Below are positions 1-8,374 of a DNA stretch of 64,000 nt, piece by piece. The first letter of the stretch is position 1, and each line of letters begins with the position of its first letter. The notes under the pieces were generated by a model. The model was given only the letters and a program-made list of their open reading frames with translations, was not told the origin of the DNA and did not search any database. The position numbers and the translations under genes were made by a program. Origin of the DNA: Myxococcota bacterium (GTDB taxonomy: Bacteria > Myxococcota_A > UBA9160 > SMWR01); NCBI GenBank assembly GCA_039030075.1, contig JBCCEW010000017.1, forward strand, positions 1 to 64,000. The letters run 5' to 3'.

Positions 1-1170
1 CGAAATGTTCCCGATTGGCGCGTTCGGACCGACGATCATGAAGTAGTTCGGGAATCCGGGAATCGTGATCGATCGATAGGTCCGCGGTCCCGCGCGCCAC
101 GCTTCTTCGAGGCTGCGGCCGCCGATCCCGCGCACCTCGCCAATGCCCCAGTCGTGCGGGCGAAAGCCCGTCGCGAGGACTAACACGTCGAGGGGGTGGT
201 GGCGTCCATCGCGGGTCACGACGCCCGTCTCGTCGACGCGCTCGATGCCCTCGGCGACGAGGTCGACGTGCGGCTTCTCGAGCGTCGGATAGAAGCTCGT
301 CGACAGGATCAAGCGCTTGCAGCCCGGCTCGTGGTCGGGCGTCAGCTTCCGGCGCAGCTCCGGGTCGCTCACGGTTTCGAGATGATCGCGGCAGCCCTGG
401 CTCATCTGCTTGCGCCAGAAGCCGTCTTTCGTGACGCCGACCGACGCGTGATCGAAGATCCGCTTGTACACGGCGCGCGTCAGGTGGGCGAGGATCGGCA
501 AGCGCCGCGTCCAGCTGCGCTCGCGGTCGGAGTAGCGCTTGTTGCCCATCGGGAAGATCCACTGGGCCGTCCGCTGGAAGAGCGTCAGGTGCGACGCCTG
601 TTCGGACAAAGGCGCCATCATCTGCACGCCCGACGAGCCGTTGCCGATCACCCCGATACGCTTCCCTGCGAGCGGCACGTCGTGGTCCCAGTCGGCGGAG
701 TGAAAGCAGGCTCCCCCGAAGCGTTCGAGCCCGGGAATCGGCGGAACATTCTTGATGTGCAGCGGTCCGCTGGCGTCGACGAGCACGTCGGCCTCCACCG
801 GCGGCCCCACATCGGTCTCGACCCGCCAACGCCCGTTCTCGAAACAGGCGGCGCGCACCGTCGTGCCGAACCGCGTGTGTTTCGCGAGGTCGTACTTGCG
901 CGCGATCTCTTCGAAGTAGGCACGAATCTCGGCGCCGGGCGAGAAGCGATGCGACCAATCGAGATTCGGCTCGAAGGAGTAGGCGTAGAAGAACGATGGG
1001 ACGTCGCACGACAGCCCCGGGTAGGAGTTCTCGCGCCACGTACCTCCCACCGCCTCGGCCTTCTCGAGGATCGTGAACGGCATCCCGCGCTGCTGCAGAC
1101 GGATCGCCATCAGCATCCCGGACATGCCCGCGCCCACGATGCAGGTGGTGGGCTGTCGAACGTTCCCCAA
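1..1170 (-). CDS. Baeyer-Villiger-type flavin monooxygenase, 3' end cut by window edge
   Basis: FAD- and NADPH-dependent monooxygenase of the type I Baeyer-Villiger group; such enzymes convert ketones to esters or lactones in the cytoplasm. The C-terminal part lies beyond the left edge, leaving 390 codons. Visible are the FAD Rossmann motif GAGMSG (residues 13-18), GGTW (42-45), the BVMO fingerprint FGGACFHSADWD (151-162, pattern FxGxxxHxxxWD) and the second, NADP-binding motif GNGSSG (176-181). The start is TTG: AGGAG lies 8 bases upstream and there is no in-frame ATG before the FAD motif. It is divergent from the amidohydrolase gene with 100 bp between them. The substrate cannot be read from sequence; it is one of four such enzymes in the window. 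Confidence 0.9.
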   Translation of the reverse strand, partial: MGNVRQPTTCIVGAGMSGMLMAIRLQQRGMPFTILEKAEAVGGTWRENSYPGLSCDVPSFFYAYSFEPNLDWSHRFSPGAEIRAYFEEIARKYDLAKHTRFGTTVRAACFENGRWRVETDVGPPVEADVLVDASGPLHIKNVPPIPGLERFGGACFHSADWDHDVPLAGKRIGVIGNGSSGVQMMAPLSEQASHLTLFQRTAQWIFPMGNKRYSDRERSWTRRLPILAHLTRAVYKRIFDHASVGVTKDGFWRKQMSQGCRDHLETVSDPELRRKLTPDHEPGCKRLILSTSFYPTLEKPHVDLVAEGIERVDETGVVTRDGRHHPLDVLVLATGFRPHDWGIGEVRGIGGRSLEEAWRAGPRTYRSITIPGFPNYFMIVGPNAPIGNIS

Positions 1171-1270
1171 GACAAGACTCCTTGACCAACCGAGCGAGCG
1201 AAACGCTTCGAGAGACTCGGTACCATGCCCCCCGGCGCCGCGCGATGGCAAGGCGCGATAGGAGAATCGG

Positions 1271-2998
1271 ATGGGTTCGGGCTGGCTGATTCGCGGCGGC
1301 ACCCTCGTCGACGGCTCCGGCGCCCCGCCGCGCGCGGCGGATGTGCGGGTGCGCGACGGGCGCATCGTCGAGGTGGGGCCCGCCCTCGCCGATCACGGCG
1401 CGGACCGGGTCCACGACGCCCGTGGCGCATTCGTGGCTCCGGGCTTCATCGAGAGTCACACCCACTTCGACGGCACGATGTGGTGGCAACCCGACCTGGC
1501 TCCGCTGCCGGGCTGCGGCGTGACGACCGTGGTGATGGGGAACTGCGGTTTCGCGCTGGCCCCGCTGCACGACGATCCTCGCGTGCGCTCCGAGGTCGTG
1601 AAGATCTTCTCCTTCTTCGAGGACATCCCCGAGGCGCCATTCCACGACGAGCTTCCGTGGAACTGGTCGCGCTGGTCCGAGTACTGCACGTCGCTCGAGG
1701 AGCAGGCGCGGGTTCCGACGCACTACGCGGCCTTCGTCGGACACATCGCCCTGCGCCTCGCGGTCCTCGGGCTCGACGCCTGGAAGCGGCCGGCCGACCG
1801 CTCGGAGATCGAGCGGATGGCCGCGCTCCTCGAGGACGCGCTCGCCGCGGGCGCGCTTGGCGTCTCCACCAACCTGATGGACCACGACGGCGCCGACCGT
1901 CCCGTCCCGTCTCTCCACGCCGACGACGCCGAGCTGCGCATGCTCCTCGAAGTCGTCGCGCGTCACCCGGGAGCCAGCTTCCAGGTGGTGGTCGACAGCA
2001 TCATGCGGATGACCGCCGGAGCGTCGATGGAACGGCTCGCCCGCCTCGCGAACGACCTGCCGGTGCGGGTGCAATGGGCCGGCGTGCCGACCCTGCAATG
2101 GCAGAAGGACTACGGCCTCCAGCAGCCGCTCCTGGAGCTGCACGAGCGCTTCGCCGACGAGGGTCGCGACTTCTGGACGGGCTATGCCCATGTCCCCATC
2201 ACGACGGTCGCGAGTGTCGAGCACTCCCTGCTCTTCGCCCAGTCCGGAGACGCGGTCTGGCACGAGGTGGTCACGGCGGAGACCGAAGATGCAAAGCGCG
2301 CCGTGCTGGGGGATGCCGACTGGCGGGAGCGCGCACGTCACTCCTGGGACGAGAAGTGCCTTCCCACGGCGCCCTTCCGGAACCCGCGGCCGATCCTGCT
2401 CGACAACTCGGCGACCGAAGTCGGACCCCTCGGCATCTCTCTCGGCGAGTACGCGGACGAGCTCGGCGTCCACCCCTCGGATGCCCTCGCCGAGTGGTTT
2501 CTCGCCAACGGCGTGCAGTCCACCGTCACGATGCCGCCCTGGGAGAAGGACCAGGACACCGTGCTGCGGCTGCTCCGCGACCCGTACTCCGTGGGCAACA
2601 TCAGTGACGCGGGCGCCCACGGCCAGATGTTCTGCGGAGCCGGAGACAACCTCCTGCTCTTCACCGACTTCGTGCGCGGCACCGAATCCCTGCGCGTCGA
2701 AGAAGCCGTGCACGTCCAGACCGGGAAGCTCGCCGACCACTTCGGCCTGCGCGAACGCGGCATCGTCGCCCCCGGCAACCACGCCGACCTCACGGTCTTC
2801 GACCTCGCCGAGGTCGAGCGCCGCGAGAAGTACAAGATCTCGGATGTCCCGGACGGTCACGGGGGTCATACCTGGCGCTGGACCCGCGATCCGGCGCCGG
2901 TGCGCCTCACCCTGGCCGCGGGCGAAGCCACCTTCGAGGCCGGGCGCCATACCGGGGCGCGCCCGGGTCAGATGCTCTCGCCGGGCAGCTCGGACTGA
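1271..2998 (+). CDS. D-aminoacylase/dihydroorotase-type amidohydrolase
   Basis: 575-residue metal-dependent hydrolase of amidohydrolase family 3, the group containing N-acyl-D-amino-acid deacylases, which cleave the amide bond of N-acylated D-amino acids. Evidence: the metal-binding HTHFD (63-67) in the strand-1 context PGFIESHTHFD, the family signature GVTTVVMGNCGFALAP (83-98) with the conserved Cys, a mid-protein FVGHIALR, and a late DAGAHG segment followed by FCGAGDN. The length is typical (about 480-580). ATG follows GGAGAA with normal spacing. The next gene starts 30 bp downstream on the same strand. Many environmental members of this family have untested substrates, so a cyclic amide or other carbamoyl substrate is possible. 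Confidence 0.85.
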   Translation: MGSGWLIRGGTLVDGSGAPPRAADVRVRDGRIVEVGPALADHGADRVHDARGAFVAPGFIESHTHFDGTMWWQPDLAPLPGCGVTTVVMGNCGFALAPLHDDPRVRSEVVKIFSFFEDIPEAPFHDELPWNWSRWSEYCTSLEEQARVPTHYAAFVGHIALRLAVLGLDAWKRPADRSEIERMAALLEDALAAGALGVSTNLMDHDGADRPVPSLHADDAELRMLLEVVARHPGASFQVVVDSIMRMTAGASMERLARLANDLPVRVQWAGVPTLQWQKDYGLQQPLLELHERFADEGRDFWTGYAHVPITTVASVEHSLLFAQSGDAVWHEVVTAETEDAKRAVLGDADWRERARHSWDEKCLPTAPFRNPRPILLDNSATEVGPLGISLGEYADELGVHPSDALAEWFLANGVQSTVTMPPWEKDQDTVLRLLRDPYSVGNISDAGAHGQMFCGAGDNLLLFTDFVRGTESLRVEEAVHVQTGKLADHFGLRERGIVAPGNHADLTVFDLAEVERREKYKISDVPDGHGGHTWRWTRDPAPVRLTLAAGEATFEAGRHTGARPGQMLSPGSSD

Positions 2999-3028
2999 GC
3001 CCGCCCGCGAAGCCCAGAACGGAGCCCG

Positions 3029-3946
3029 ATGTCGCCCGACACCTTCGAGTTGCCGGATGTCTCCGTACTGGCAGCGCCGTTCTACCTGATCGCGCTGGCC
3101 GTCGAGTTCGTCGGCATCTCCCTCGGTCGATTCCGCGGGCGCTTCGAAACCCGCGACGCGGTCACGAGCGTGACGATGGGCGCCGGCAGCGTCGTGTGGG
3201 GCGTCGCCTTCACCGCGCTCACCCAGGCGGTTCTCTTCGCCTGTTACGCGTGGCGGCTCTTCGATGTGCCGATCACCGTCGCGAGCATCGCCGTCTGCTT
3301 CGTCCTCGATGACCTCCGCTACTACTGGGTCCACCGCTTCGGACACGAGAGCCGCTTCTTCTGGGCGAGTCACGTCGTCCACCATTCGAGCGAGCACTAC
3401 AACCTCAGCACGGCCCTGCGTCAGACCTGGACGATCTCGGGCCTGTTCGTACTCAAGATCCCCCCCGTGCTCCTCGGCTTCCACCCAGGAGTCGTTGCCT
3501 TCGTCGGCGGACTGAACCTGATCTATCAGTTCTGGATCCACACCGAGGCCATCGATCGCCTGCCCCGCTGGTTCGAGGCCGTCTTCAACACGCCTTCCCA
3601 CCATCGCGTCCACCACGGGGTGAACCCGCGCTACCTCGACGCCAACTACGCCGGCGTCTTCATCTTCTGGGACCGCTGGTTCGGGAGCTTCGTGCCGGAG
3701 GAGCCCACCGAGCCGGTGCGCTACGGCATCGTGCACCCGTTGGGAAGCTTCAACCCGCTCCGGGTCGCCTATCAGGAGTGGGCTTCTCTGTTCCGCGACG
3801 CGCTCCAGCCCGGGATCGGGCTGCGCGAACGCTGGGGGTATCTCTTCGGTCCGCCGGGTTGGAGTCACGATGGGAGCCGCGCCACGAGTCGCGACCTGAA
3901 GGCCGCGTGGCGCGCAGCGTCCCCTGCCCAACACGCCGTGGAGTAG
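3029..3946 (+). CDS. Sterol desaturase / fatty acid hydroxylase family membrane protein
   Basis: 305-residue integral membrane di-iron enzyme of the fatty acid hydroxylase superfamily, which hydroxylates or desaturates lipid or sterol carbons using O2. Three hydrophobic blocks precede and surround the histidine clusters: HRFGH (102-106), HVVHH (115-119) and a third cluster HHRVHH near residue 195, the usual HX3H, HX2HH, HX2HH arrangement. The substrate is not predictable. ATG lies 30 bp after the amidohydrolase stop and 44 bp before the MAPEG gene, so co-transcription is likely. This is one of three divergent members of the family in the window. Confidence 0.9.
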   Translation: MSPDTFELPDVSVLAAPFYLIALAVEFVGISLGRFRGRFETRDAVTSVTMGAGSVVWGVAFTALTQAVLFACYAWRLFDVPITVASIAVCFVLDDLRYYWVHRFGHESRFFWASHVVHHSSEHYNLSTALRQTWTISGLFVLKIPPVLLGFHPGVVAFVGGLNLIYQFWIHTEAIDRLPRWFEAVFNTPSHHRVHHGVNPRYLDANYAGVFIFWDRWFGSFVPEEPTEPVRYGIVHPLGSFNPLRVAYQEWASLFRDALQPGIGLRERWGYLFGPPGWSHDGSRATSRDLKAAWRAASPAQHAVE

Positions 3947-3990
3947 ACTGCGCCCCCGAGCGGATTCCGTTTCCCACACGAGAGGACCCG

Positions 3991-4413
3991 ATGGAACCCA
4001 GTGCCCTGCTTCAGCCCGTGTTCACCCTCGCCGCCTGGACGGTGGTGATGCTCCTCTGGATGCTCGCCACGCGTATCCCCGCCATGGCCAGCGCGGGCAT
4101 CGACGCCCAGGAAGCCCGCGACACCGCGCGTCTGATCGACATGCTGCCCACCGAGATCACGCGGATCTCCAACAACTACAACCACCTCTTCGAGCAGCCC
4201 ACGCTGTTCTACGCGGTGGTGATCACGTTGGCGGTGCTCGACCTCCAGGACACGATCCACGTCGCGTGCGCCTGGGCGTTCGTCGCCATCCGCATCGCCC
4301 ACTCGCTGGTGCAGGCCACGGTCGACATCGTGAACATCCGCTTCGCGCTCTTCGCGCTGTCGTGGCTGGTGTTGATCGTGATGATCGTGCGGGGTGCACT
4401 CGGCGCGTTCTAG
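3991..4413 (+). CDS. MAPEG family membrane protein
   Basis: 140-residue integral membrane protein of the MAPEG family (membrane-associated proteins in eicosanoid and glutathione metabolism). It has about four hydrophobic helices and the family motif NNYNHLFEQPTLFYA near residues 58-72. In characterised members the motif region contacts glutathione; bacterial members are mostly unassigned. The start is the ATG after GAGAGGACCCG; an in-frame upstream extension into the hydroxylase gene is not credible because it would read antisense-like arginine-rich sequence. A second MAPEG gene lies 2.2 kb downstream on the other strand. Confidence 0.9.
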   Translation: MEPSALLQPVFTLAAWTVVMLLWMLATRIPAMASAGIDAQEARDTARLIDMLPTEITRISNNYNHLFEQPTLFYAVVITLAVLDLQDTIHVACAWAFVAIRIAHSLVQATVDIVNIRFALFALSWLVLIVMIVRGALGAF

Positions 4414-4516
4414 CCCCGTTCGGCGCTCCCGCGTAGCAGGACCCTCGGGTATGCTCCCGGCGCCCCGCCCGGAGCGACCCGTGGCGGCAGTAGATCACCC
4501 GGGAGGAAACCCCACC

Positions 4517-5182
4517 ATGGCCCGACGCACCGTCGTCATCCTGCTCGCTGTCCTGACCGCCGCGCTCTCGGTGGGCTGCGTCACCCAGGGAACCCACGAT
4601 CTCGTGCTCGGCGAGCGCGACGACGCTCGCGCCTCGCGCGACACCCTGCGGGTCCAGCTCGAAGAGGCCCAGGCCGCGAATCAGGGGCTCCGCGACGAAC
4701 TCGCCGCCACGAAGGTCGAAGCCGAGACCCAGAAAGGTGGCTACGACGACCTGATCCGCGAGCTCCAGGGCGAGGTCGAAGCCGGGCAGATCCAGGTCCA
4801 GCAGCTGCGCGACGGCGTGCAGTTGAATGTCTCGGACGAGCTGCTCTTTCCCTCGGGTTCGGCGCGGCTGAACGCGGCGGGGAAGACCCTGCTCGAGAAG
4901 GTGGCCAGCCAGATCGACGACAAGAGCCTGGTCACGGTCGAAGGCCATACGGACAACATCAAGATCTCGGGCGCGCTCAAGAATCGCTACCCCACCAACT
5001 GGGAGCTCGCCGCCGCCCGCGCCTCGAGCGTGGTTCGACTCCTCGCCGACAACGGCGTCGATCCGGCCCGCCTGCGCGCCACGTCGCGGGGGCCCTACGC
5101 CCCTCTCGAATCGAACGACACGCCCGAGGGACGCGCGAAGAACCGCCGCACGGAGATCTACCTGCGCCCCATGAACCCCTAG
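4517..5182 (+). CDS. OmpA-family outer membrane lipoprotein
   Basis: 221-residue lipoprotein with a C-terminal OmpA/Pal peptidoglycan-binding domain. Residues 1-20 form a signal peptide ending in the lipobox LSVGC (Cys21). Residues 30-90 are charged and heptad-like (GERDDARASRDTLR..., LQGEVEAGQ), likely a coiled-coil spacer. The OmpA domain covers about 105-221, with the diagnostic VEGHTDN, NWELAAARA and RAKNRRTEI segments. It should tether the outer membrane to peptidoglycan. The chosen ATG follows GGGAGGAAAC; a start 123 bases upstream would bury the signal peptide. It sits between the MAPEG and transporter genes on the same strand. Confidence 0.92.
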   Translation: MARRTVVILLAVLTAALSVGCVTQGTHDLVLGERDDARASRDTLRVQLEEAQAANQGLRDELAATKVEAETQKGGYDDLIRELQGEVEAGQIQVQQLRDGVQLNVSDELLFPSGSARLNAAGKTLLEKVASQIDDKSLVTVEGHTDNIKISGALKNRYPTNWELAAARASSVVRLLADNGVDPARLRATSRGPYAPLESNDTPEGRAKNRRTEIYLRPMNP

Positions 5183-5218
5183 GGCCCGCGACTCCGCCCC
5201 CCTTCGTCGTCGCCCCCC

Positions 5219-6661
5219 ATGACCGAACGCGTTCCGGTCCCGCTCCGCACCCGGCTCGCCTTCGGTCTGGGACAGCTGGCGGAAGGCACGAAGAACACCG
5301 CGTTCAACCTCTTCCTGCTGTTCTTCTACAGCCAGGTGCTCGGGCTCCCCGGCACCCTGGCCGGCTTCGCGCTGTTCCTCGCCACGGCCTTCGATGCCGT
5401 GACCGACCCCCTGGTCGGTTCGCTCTCCGATCGCTTGCGACACCGGTGGGGACGACGCCACCCCTTCCTCTACGCGGCGGCGCTGCCGTTGGGGGTGAGC
5501 TTCACCCTGCTCTTCCGTCCGCCCGCGGGCCTCGGGGAGGGCGCGCTCTTCGCGTGGTTGCTCTGTTTCACCATCGCCGTGCGCGCGTCGATGACGCTCT
5601 TCCATGTCCCCCACCTCGCGCTAGGCGCCGAGCTCTCCGACGACTACGAAGAGCGCACGCTGATCGCCGCTACCCGAACCGCCTTTTCGCTGACCGGCGT
5701 GGTGGGGGTCGTCGCCGGCGCGTGGCTCGTCTTCTTCGCGCCCTCCGCGGAACACCCGGTGGGGCAGCTGAACGCGGCGGCCTACCCGGCCTTCGGGCTC
5801 TGCTTCGGCGCGGTGATGGCGGTGACGGTGCTGCTCTCGGCCTGGGGCACCCACGATCAGATTCCGCGGCTTCCCCAGCCCGCGCGCGACATCGCCCGCT
5901 TTTCGGCCCGACAGTTCTGGAGCGACTACCGCCGAGCGTTCTCGAACGCCTCGTTTCGCGCGTTCTGCCTGGGAATCACGGTCTTCTACGTGATGCGCGG
6001 GCTCCAGGAGGTGCTCGGCGTCCACATGTTCACCTACTTCTGGCGACTCGACGCCGACGAGATCTTCGCGATCGGTGCCGCCGCCCTGCCCGGTCTGCTG
6101 GTGGGCGTGCCGTTCTGGACCTGGGCCGCCCGGCGCTACGACAAGCGCCCCGCGTTCTTGATCGGCGTGGCGGGCTTCAGTGCCTGCGTGCTCGGTCCGC
6201 CGGTCGCGCGCATCGTCGGGTTCTTTCCGGAGCCCGAGAGCGCCGTGTACCTCGCCATCTTGATCGCAACGGCGGTCGGTGCCGCCTTTGGTGCGTCCGC
6301 TGGGCTGGTGTTGGCCGGCTCGATGATGGCCGACGTCGCCGACGAGCACGAACTCACCCACGGCGTCCGCCAGGAGGGCATCTTCTTCGCCGCTCTCTCC
6401 TTTGCCGCGAAGTCGACGTCGGGGCTCGGCACCTTCCTCGGCGGCGTCGGCCTCGATTGGATCGAGTTTCCGACCCAGGCGGCGCCGGAGGACGTCTCCG
6501 AAGCGACCTCACTCGCGCTGGGCATCCTCTACGGGCCCGGCATCGGCGTCCTGGCGGTCATCGCCCTGGTCTTCCTCGCCCGCTACCGGCTCGACCGCGC
6601 GCGCCATCGCGAGATCCGGGCGCTCCTGGATCAGCGCAACACCAGGCCCACGTCGGCCTAG
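5219..6661 (+). CDS. GPH-type cation:sugar symporter (MelB-like MFS)
   Basis: 480-residue, roughly 12-helix transporter of the glycoside-pentoside-hexuronide:cation symporter family. The N-terminal DAVTDPLVGSLSDR (59-72) matches the MelB cation site, with Asp59 and Asp63 placed as the MelB sodium ligands, and RHRWGRRHPF (74-83) is the usual loop after helix 2. It probably imports a glycoside or other polar solute with sodium or protons. It starts with ATG 36 bp after the OmpA gene. The stop codon lies inside a 20-bp perfect palindrome and overlaps by 4 bp the stop of the convergent MAPEG gene. Confidence 0.88.
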   Translation: MTERVPVPLRTRLAFGLGQLAEGTKNTAFNLFLLFFYSQVLGLPGTLAGFALFLATAFDAVTDPLVGSLSDRLRHRWGRRHPFLYAAALPLGVSFTLLFRPPAGLGEGALFAWLLCFTIAVRASMTLFHVPHLALGAELSDDYEERTLIAATRTAFSLTGVVGVVAGAWLVFFAPSAEHPVGQLNAAAYPAFGLCFGAVMAVTVLLSAWGTHDQIPRLPQPARDIARFSARQFWSDYRRAFSNASFRAFCLGITVFYVMRGLQEVLGVHMFTYFWRLDADEIFAIGAAALPGLLVGVPFWTWAARRYDKRPAFLIGVAGFSACVLGPPVARIVGFFPEPESAVYLAILIATAVGAAFGASAGLVLAGSMMADVADEHELTHGVRQEGIFFAALSFAAKSTSGLGTFLGGVGLDWIEFPTQAAPEDVSEATSLALGILYGPGIGVLAVIALVFLARYRLDRARHREIRALLDQRNTRPTSA

Positions 6662-6669
6662 GCCGACGT
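6650..6669. repeat. 20-bp perfect palindrome spanning two convergent stop codons
   Basis: ACGTCGGCCTAGGCCGACGT is its own reverse complement. It contains TAG for the rightward transporter gene and TAG for the leftward MAPEG gene, so both proteins end in Thr-Ser-Ala. As RNA it could fold into a stem from either strand and may help terminate both transcripts, but there is no T-run on either side. Confidence 0.8.
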
Positions 6670-7092
6670 CGCGTAGGCGCTCCACGCGAGCCAGGCCACC
6701 GCTCCCCACAGCGCCAGGCTCGAGACGAGGTAGAGCCCGAAGCGGAGCATCACGATGTTCACCGTGCAGTGGACGACGCTGTGGAGTGCGCGAAATGCCA
6801 CGAAGACCCAGGACAGGAAGAGCATCACGCCGTCGACCCGGTCCAGCGCGAAGGCCACGAGCGCGACGGTGTAGAAGAGCACCGGCATCTCGAAGAGGTT
6901 CTTCAGGTTCTCCGACGGATTGTTGACCGCCGCGGGCGAGAGCGCGGCGAGTCCGCCCGGTCGGATGAGGTCTTCGGGCGGGATCTCGGCCGACTGGAGG
7001 AAGTGGATGCGACGCACGTACATGTACGTCCAGACGACGAAGGTGAGCCCCATCGTGGCGAAGACCGGGGCAAAGATCGCGGACGGAGACAT
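6658..7092 (-). CDS. MAPEG family membrane protein
   Basis: 144-residue four-helix membrane protein of the MAPEG family, related to the one at 3991-4413 but clearly a different subgroup. The family region reads NPSENLKNLFEMPVLFYT (about 61-78), with the conserved N..NLFE.P..FY pattern. Hydrophobic segments lie near residues 7-25, 74-95, 97-115 and 120-140. Bacterial MAPEG proteins can have glutathione-dependent transferase or peroxidase activity; no specific role can be assigned. ATG follows GAGAGGAATTCCC. It is convergent with the transporter gene, sharing the CTAG overlap at the stops. Confidence 0.9.
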   Translation of the reverse strand: MSPSAIFAPVFATMGLTFVVWTYMYVRRIHFLQSAEIPPEDLIRPGGLAALSPAAVNNPSENLKNLFEMPVLFYTVALVAFALDRVDGVMLFLSWVFVAFRALHSVVHCTVNIVMLRFGLYLVSSLALWGAVAWLAWSAYATSA

Positions 7093-7200
7093 GGGAATTC
7101 CTCTCGAAGGATGCGGGGCGCGGGTTCAGTGTCGCGCGAGCGCAGCGACGTCGAAAGCAAGGCGCCGCGAACGCCGATTGCGCGTCGCGCGCGTGCGGGT

Positions 7201-8364
7201 TCAGTTCGGCGGAGGCGCGGCGCCGGAGTCGGCGGGTGCCGGGGCCGGCGCGAGACCCGCCGGAGCACCGGGCACGTCGAGGCCGATGCCGCGGCGCTCG
7301 TCCTCGAGCAGCAGTTCGACCATGCGACGGCGCTCGGGGCTGTCCCACTCGGCGTCGGAGAAGGCGGCCAACGACCACCCCTGGGTCTCGAAGATGCCGG
7401 GGTAGGGGCGCATCTCCAGGCGATCGGGATAGCTCCCGTCGCGAAACAGGTAGCCGCGCAGCTGCGCGACGCGGTACGGCCCCGCGCGTCCGCGGTCGAC
7501 GAGCACCTTGCCGAAGAATCGGAGCGGCACCTGGGCCGGCCCCGCCTCGAGGTCGCCCTTGAAGACGCCCCAGGCCAAGGGCTCTCCCCCTGCGTCGAGA
7601 AGGTTCGCATCGATCCGGTAGAAACCCGGCTCGAAGACATCGACACCCACCCGAACGACCAGCCCTTCGGGCGTCGCCGCCTCCCCGAAGCGTCCGGTGA
7701 ACTCCGCGGGAACCCGATCAGCCGGTGTGACGAAGATGCGGATCGTCTCTTCCTGGGGCGGTTCTTCCCCGAGCGCATAGCGCGCGACCAGGCGCACCGG
7801 TCCGTGGTGATCGGCGAAGACGCGCTCCAGCTCGAGATCGGCGGTGCGCGCGTCGGCCTCCGCCCGGAAGGTCATCGCCACCGGGCTCCCCAGCGGTCCG
7901 CCCCGCCCTTCGGCTTGGGCGAAGGCACTGAGCACGCGGATCTCGGCGGGCTGGCCTCCATCGAGCGCTTCGAAGCGCGCGCGGACGGTCTGATCGCTGG
8001 TGTAGCGGTAGCGATCGGCCGTCCAGAGGAACTCGTGCCCCGTCCCCTGGGCGCCCGGGACCGGACGCATCCGCTCGTAGCGCCGGTTCGGCTCGAGCAG
8101 ATCGACCGCGGTATCGGCGAGGGCACCCGAGGTGGGCGGATAGACCGTCGCGGCCAGGTAGCGCTCGACGGCCGGCGGAAGCGGACCTGCGGCGGCAGCC
8201 TCCCCCTCCGGTGCGCCCGGCGCGGGGGCTTCGGCCGGCGGCGGCGCCGCAGCCACCGTCGGCTCTCCCTCCGAGGCCGGCGCGCGCCCGAGCGCCCACA
8301 CCGCGAGGACGCCCGCGACGACGAGTCCCAGCAAACCCAGCAGGATTCGACGTCGCGGGCTCAC
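7201..8364 (-). CDS. Hypothetical membrane-anchored protein with Pro/Ala-rich linker
   Basis: I do not recognise this protein. It has an Arg-rich N-terminus, one transmembrane helix (about 7-24), a long Pro/Ala/Glu linker (27-62) and a roughly 300-residue domain rich in predicted beta strands, with segments such as VRLVARYALGE, RIFVTPADRVP and GFYRIDANLLDAGG. The topology suggests a periplasmic domain anchored in the inner membrane. The start is the GTG 10 bases after the stop of the upstream secreted-protein gene; earlier in-frame residues would overlap that gene and give no signal-like sequence. The close spacing implies co-transcription with the cysteine-rich secreted protein upstream. Confidence 0.65.
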   Translation of the reverse strand: MSPRRRILLGLLGLVVAGVLAVWALGRAPASEGEPTVAAAPPPAEAPAPGAPEGEAAAAGPLPPAVERYLAATVYPPTSGALADTAVDLLEPNRRYERMRPVPGAQGTGHEFLWTADRYRYTSDQTVRARFEALDGGQPAEIRVLSAFAQAEGRGGPLGSPVAMTFRAEADARTADLELERVFADHHGPVRLVARYALGEEPPQEETIRIFVTPADRVPAEFTGRFGEAATPEGLVVRVGVDVFEPGFYRIDANLLDAGGEPLAWGVFKGDLEAGPAQVPLRFFGKVLVDRGRAGPYRVAQLRGYLFRDGSYPDRLEMRPYPGIFETQGWSLAAFSDAEWDSPERRRMVELLLEDERRGIGLDVPGAPAGLAPAPAPADSGAAPPPN

Positions 8365-8374
8365 GATCGCGCGA

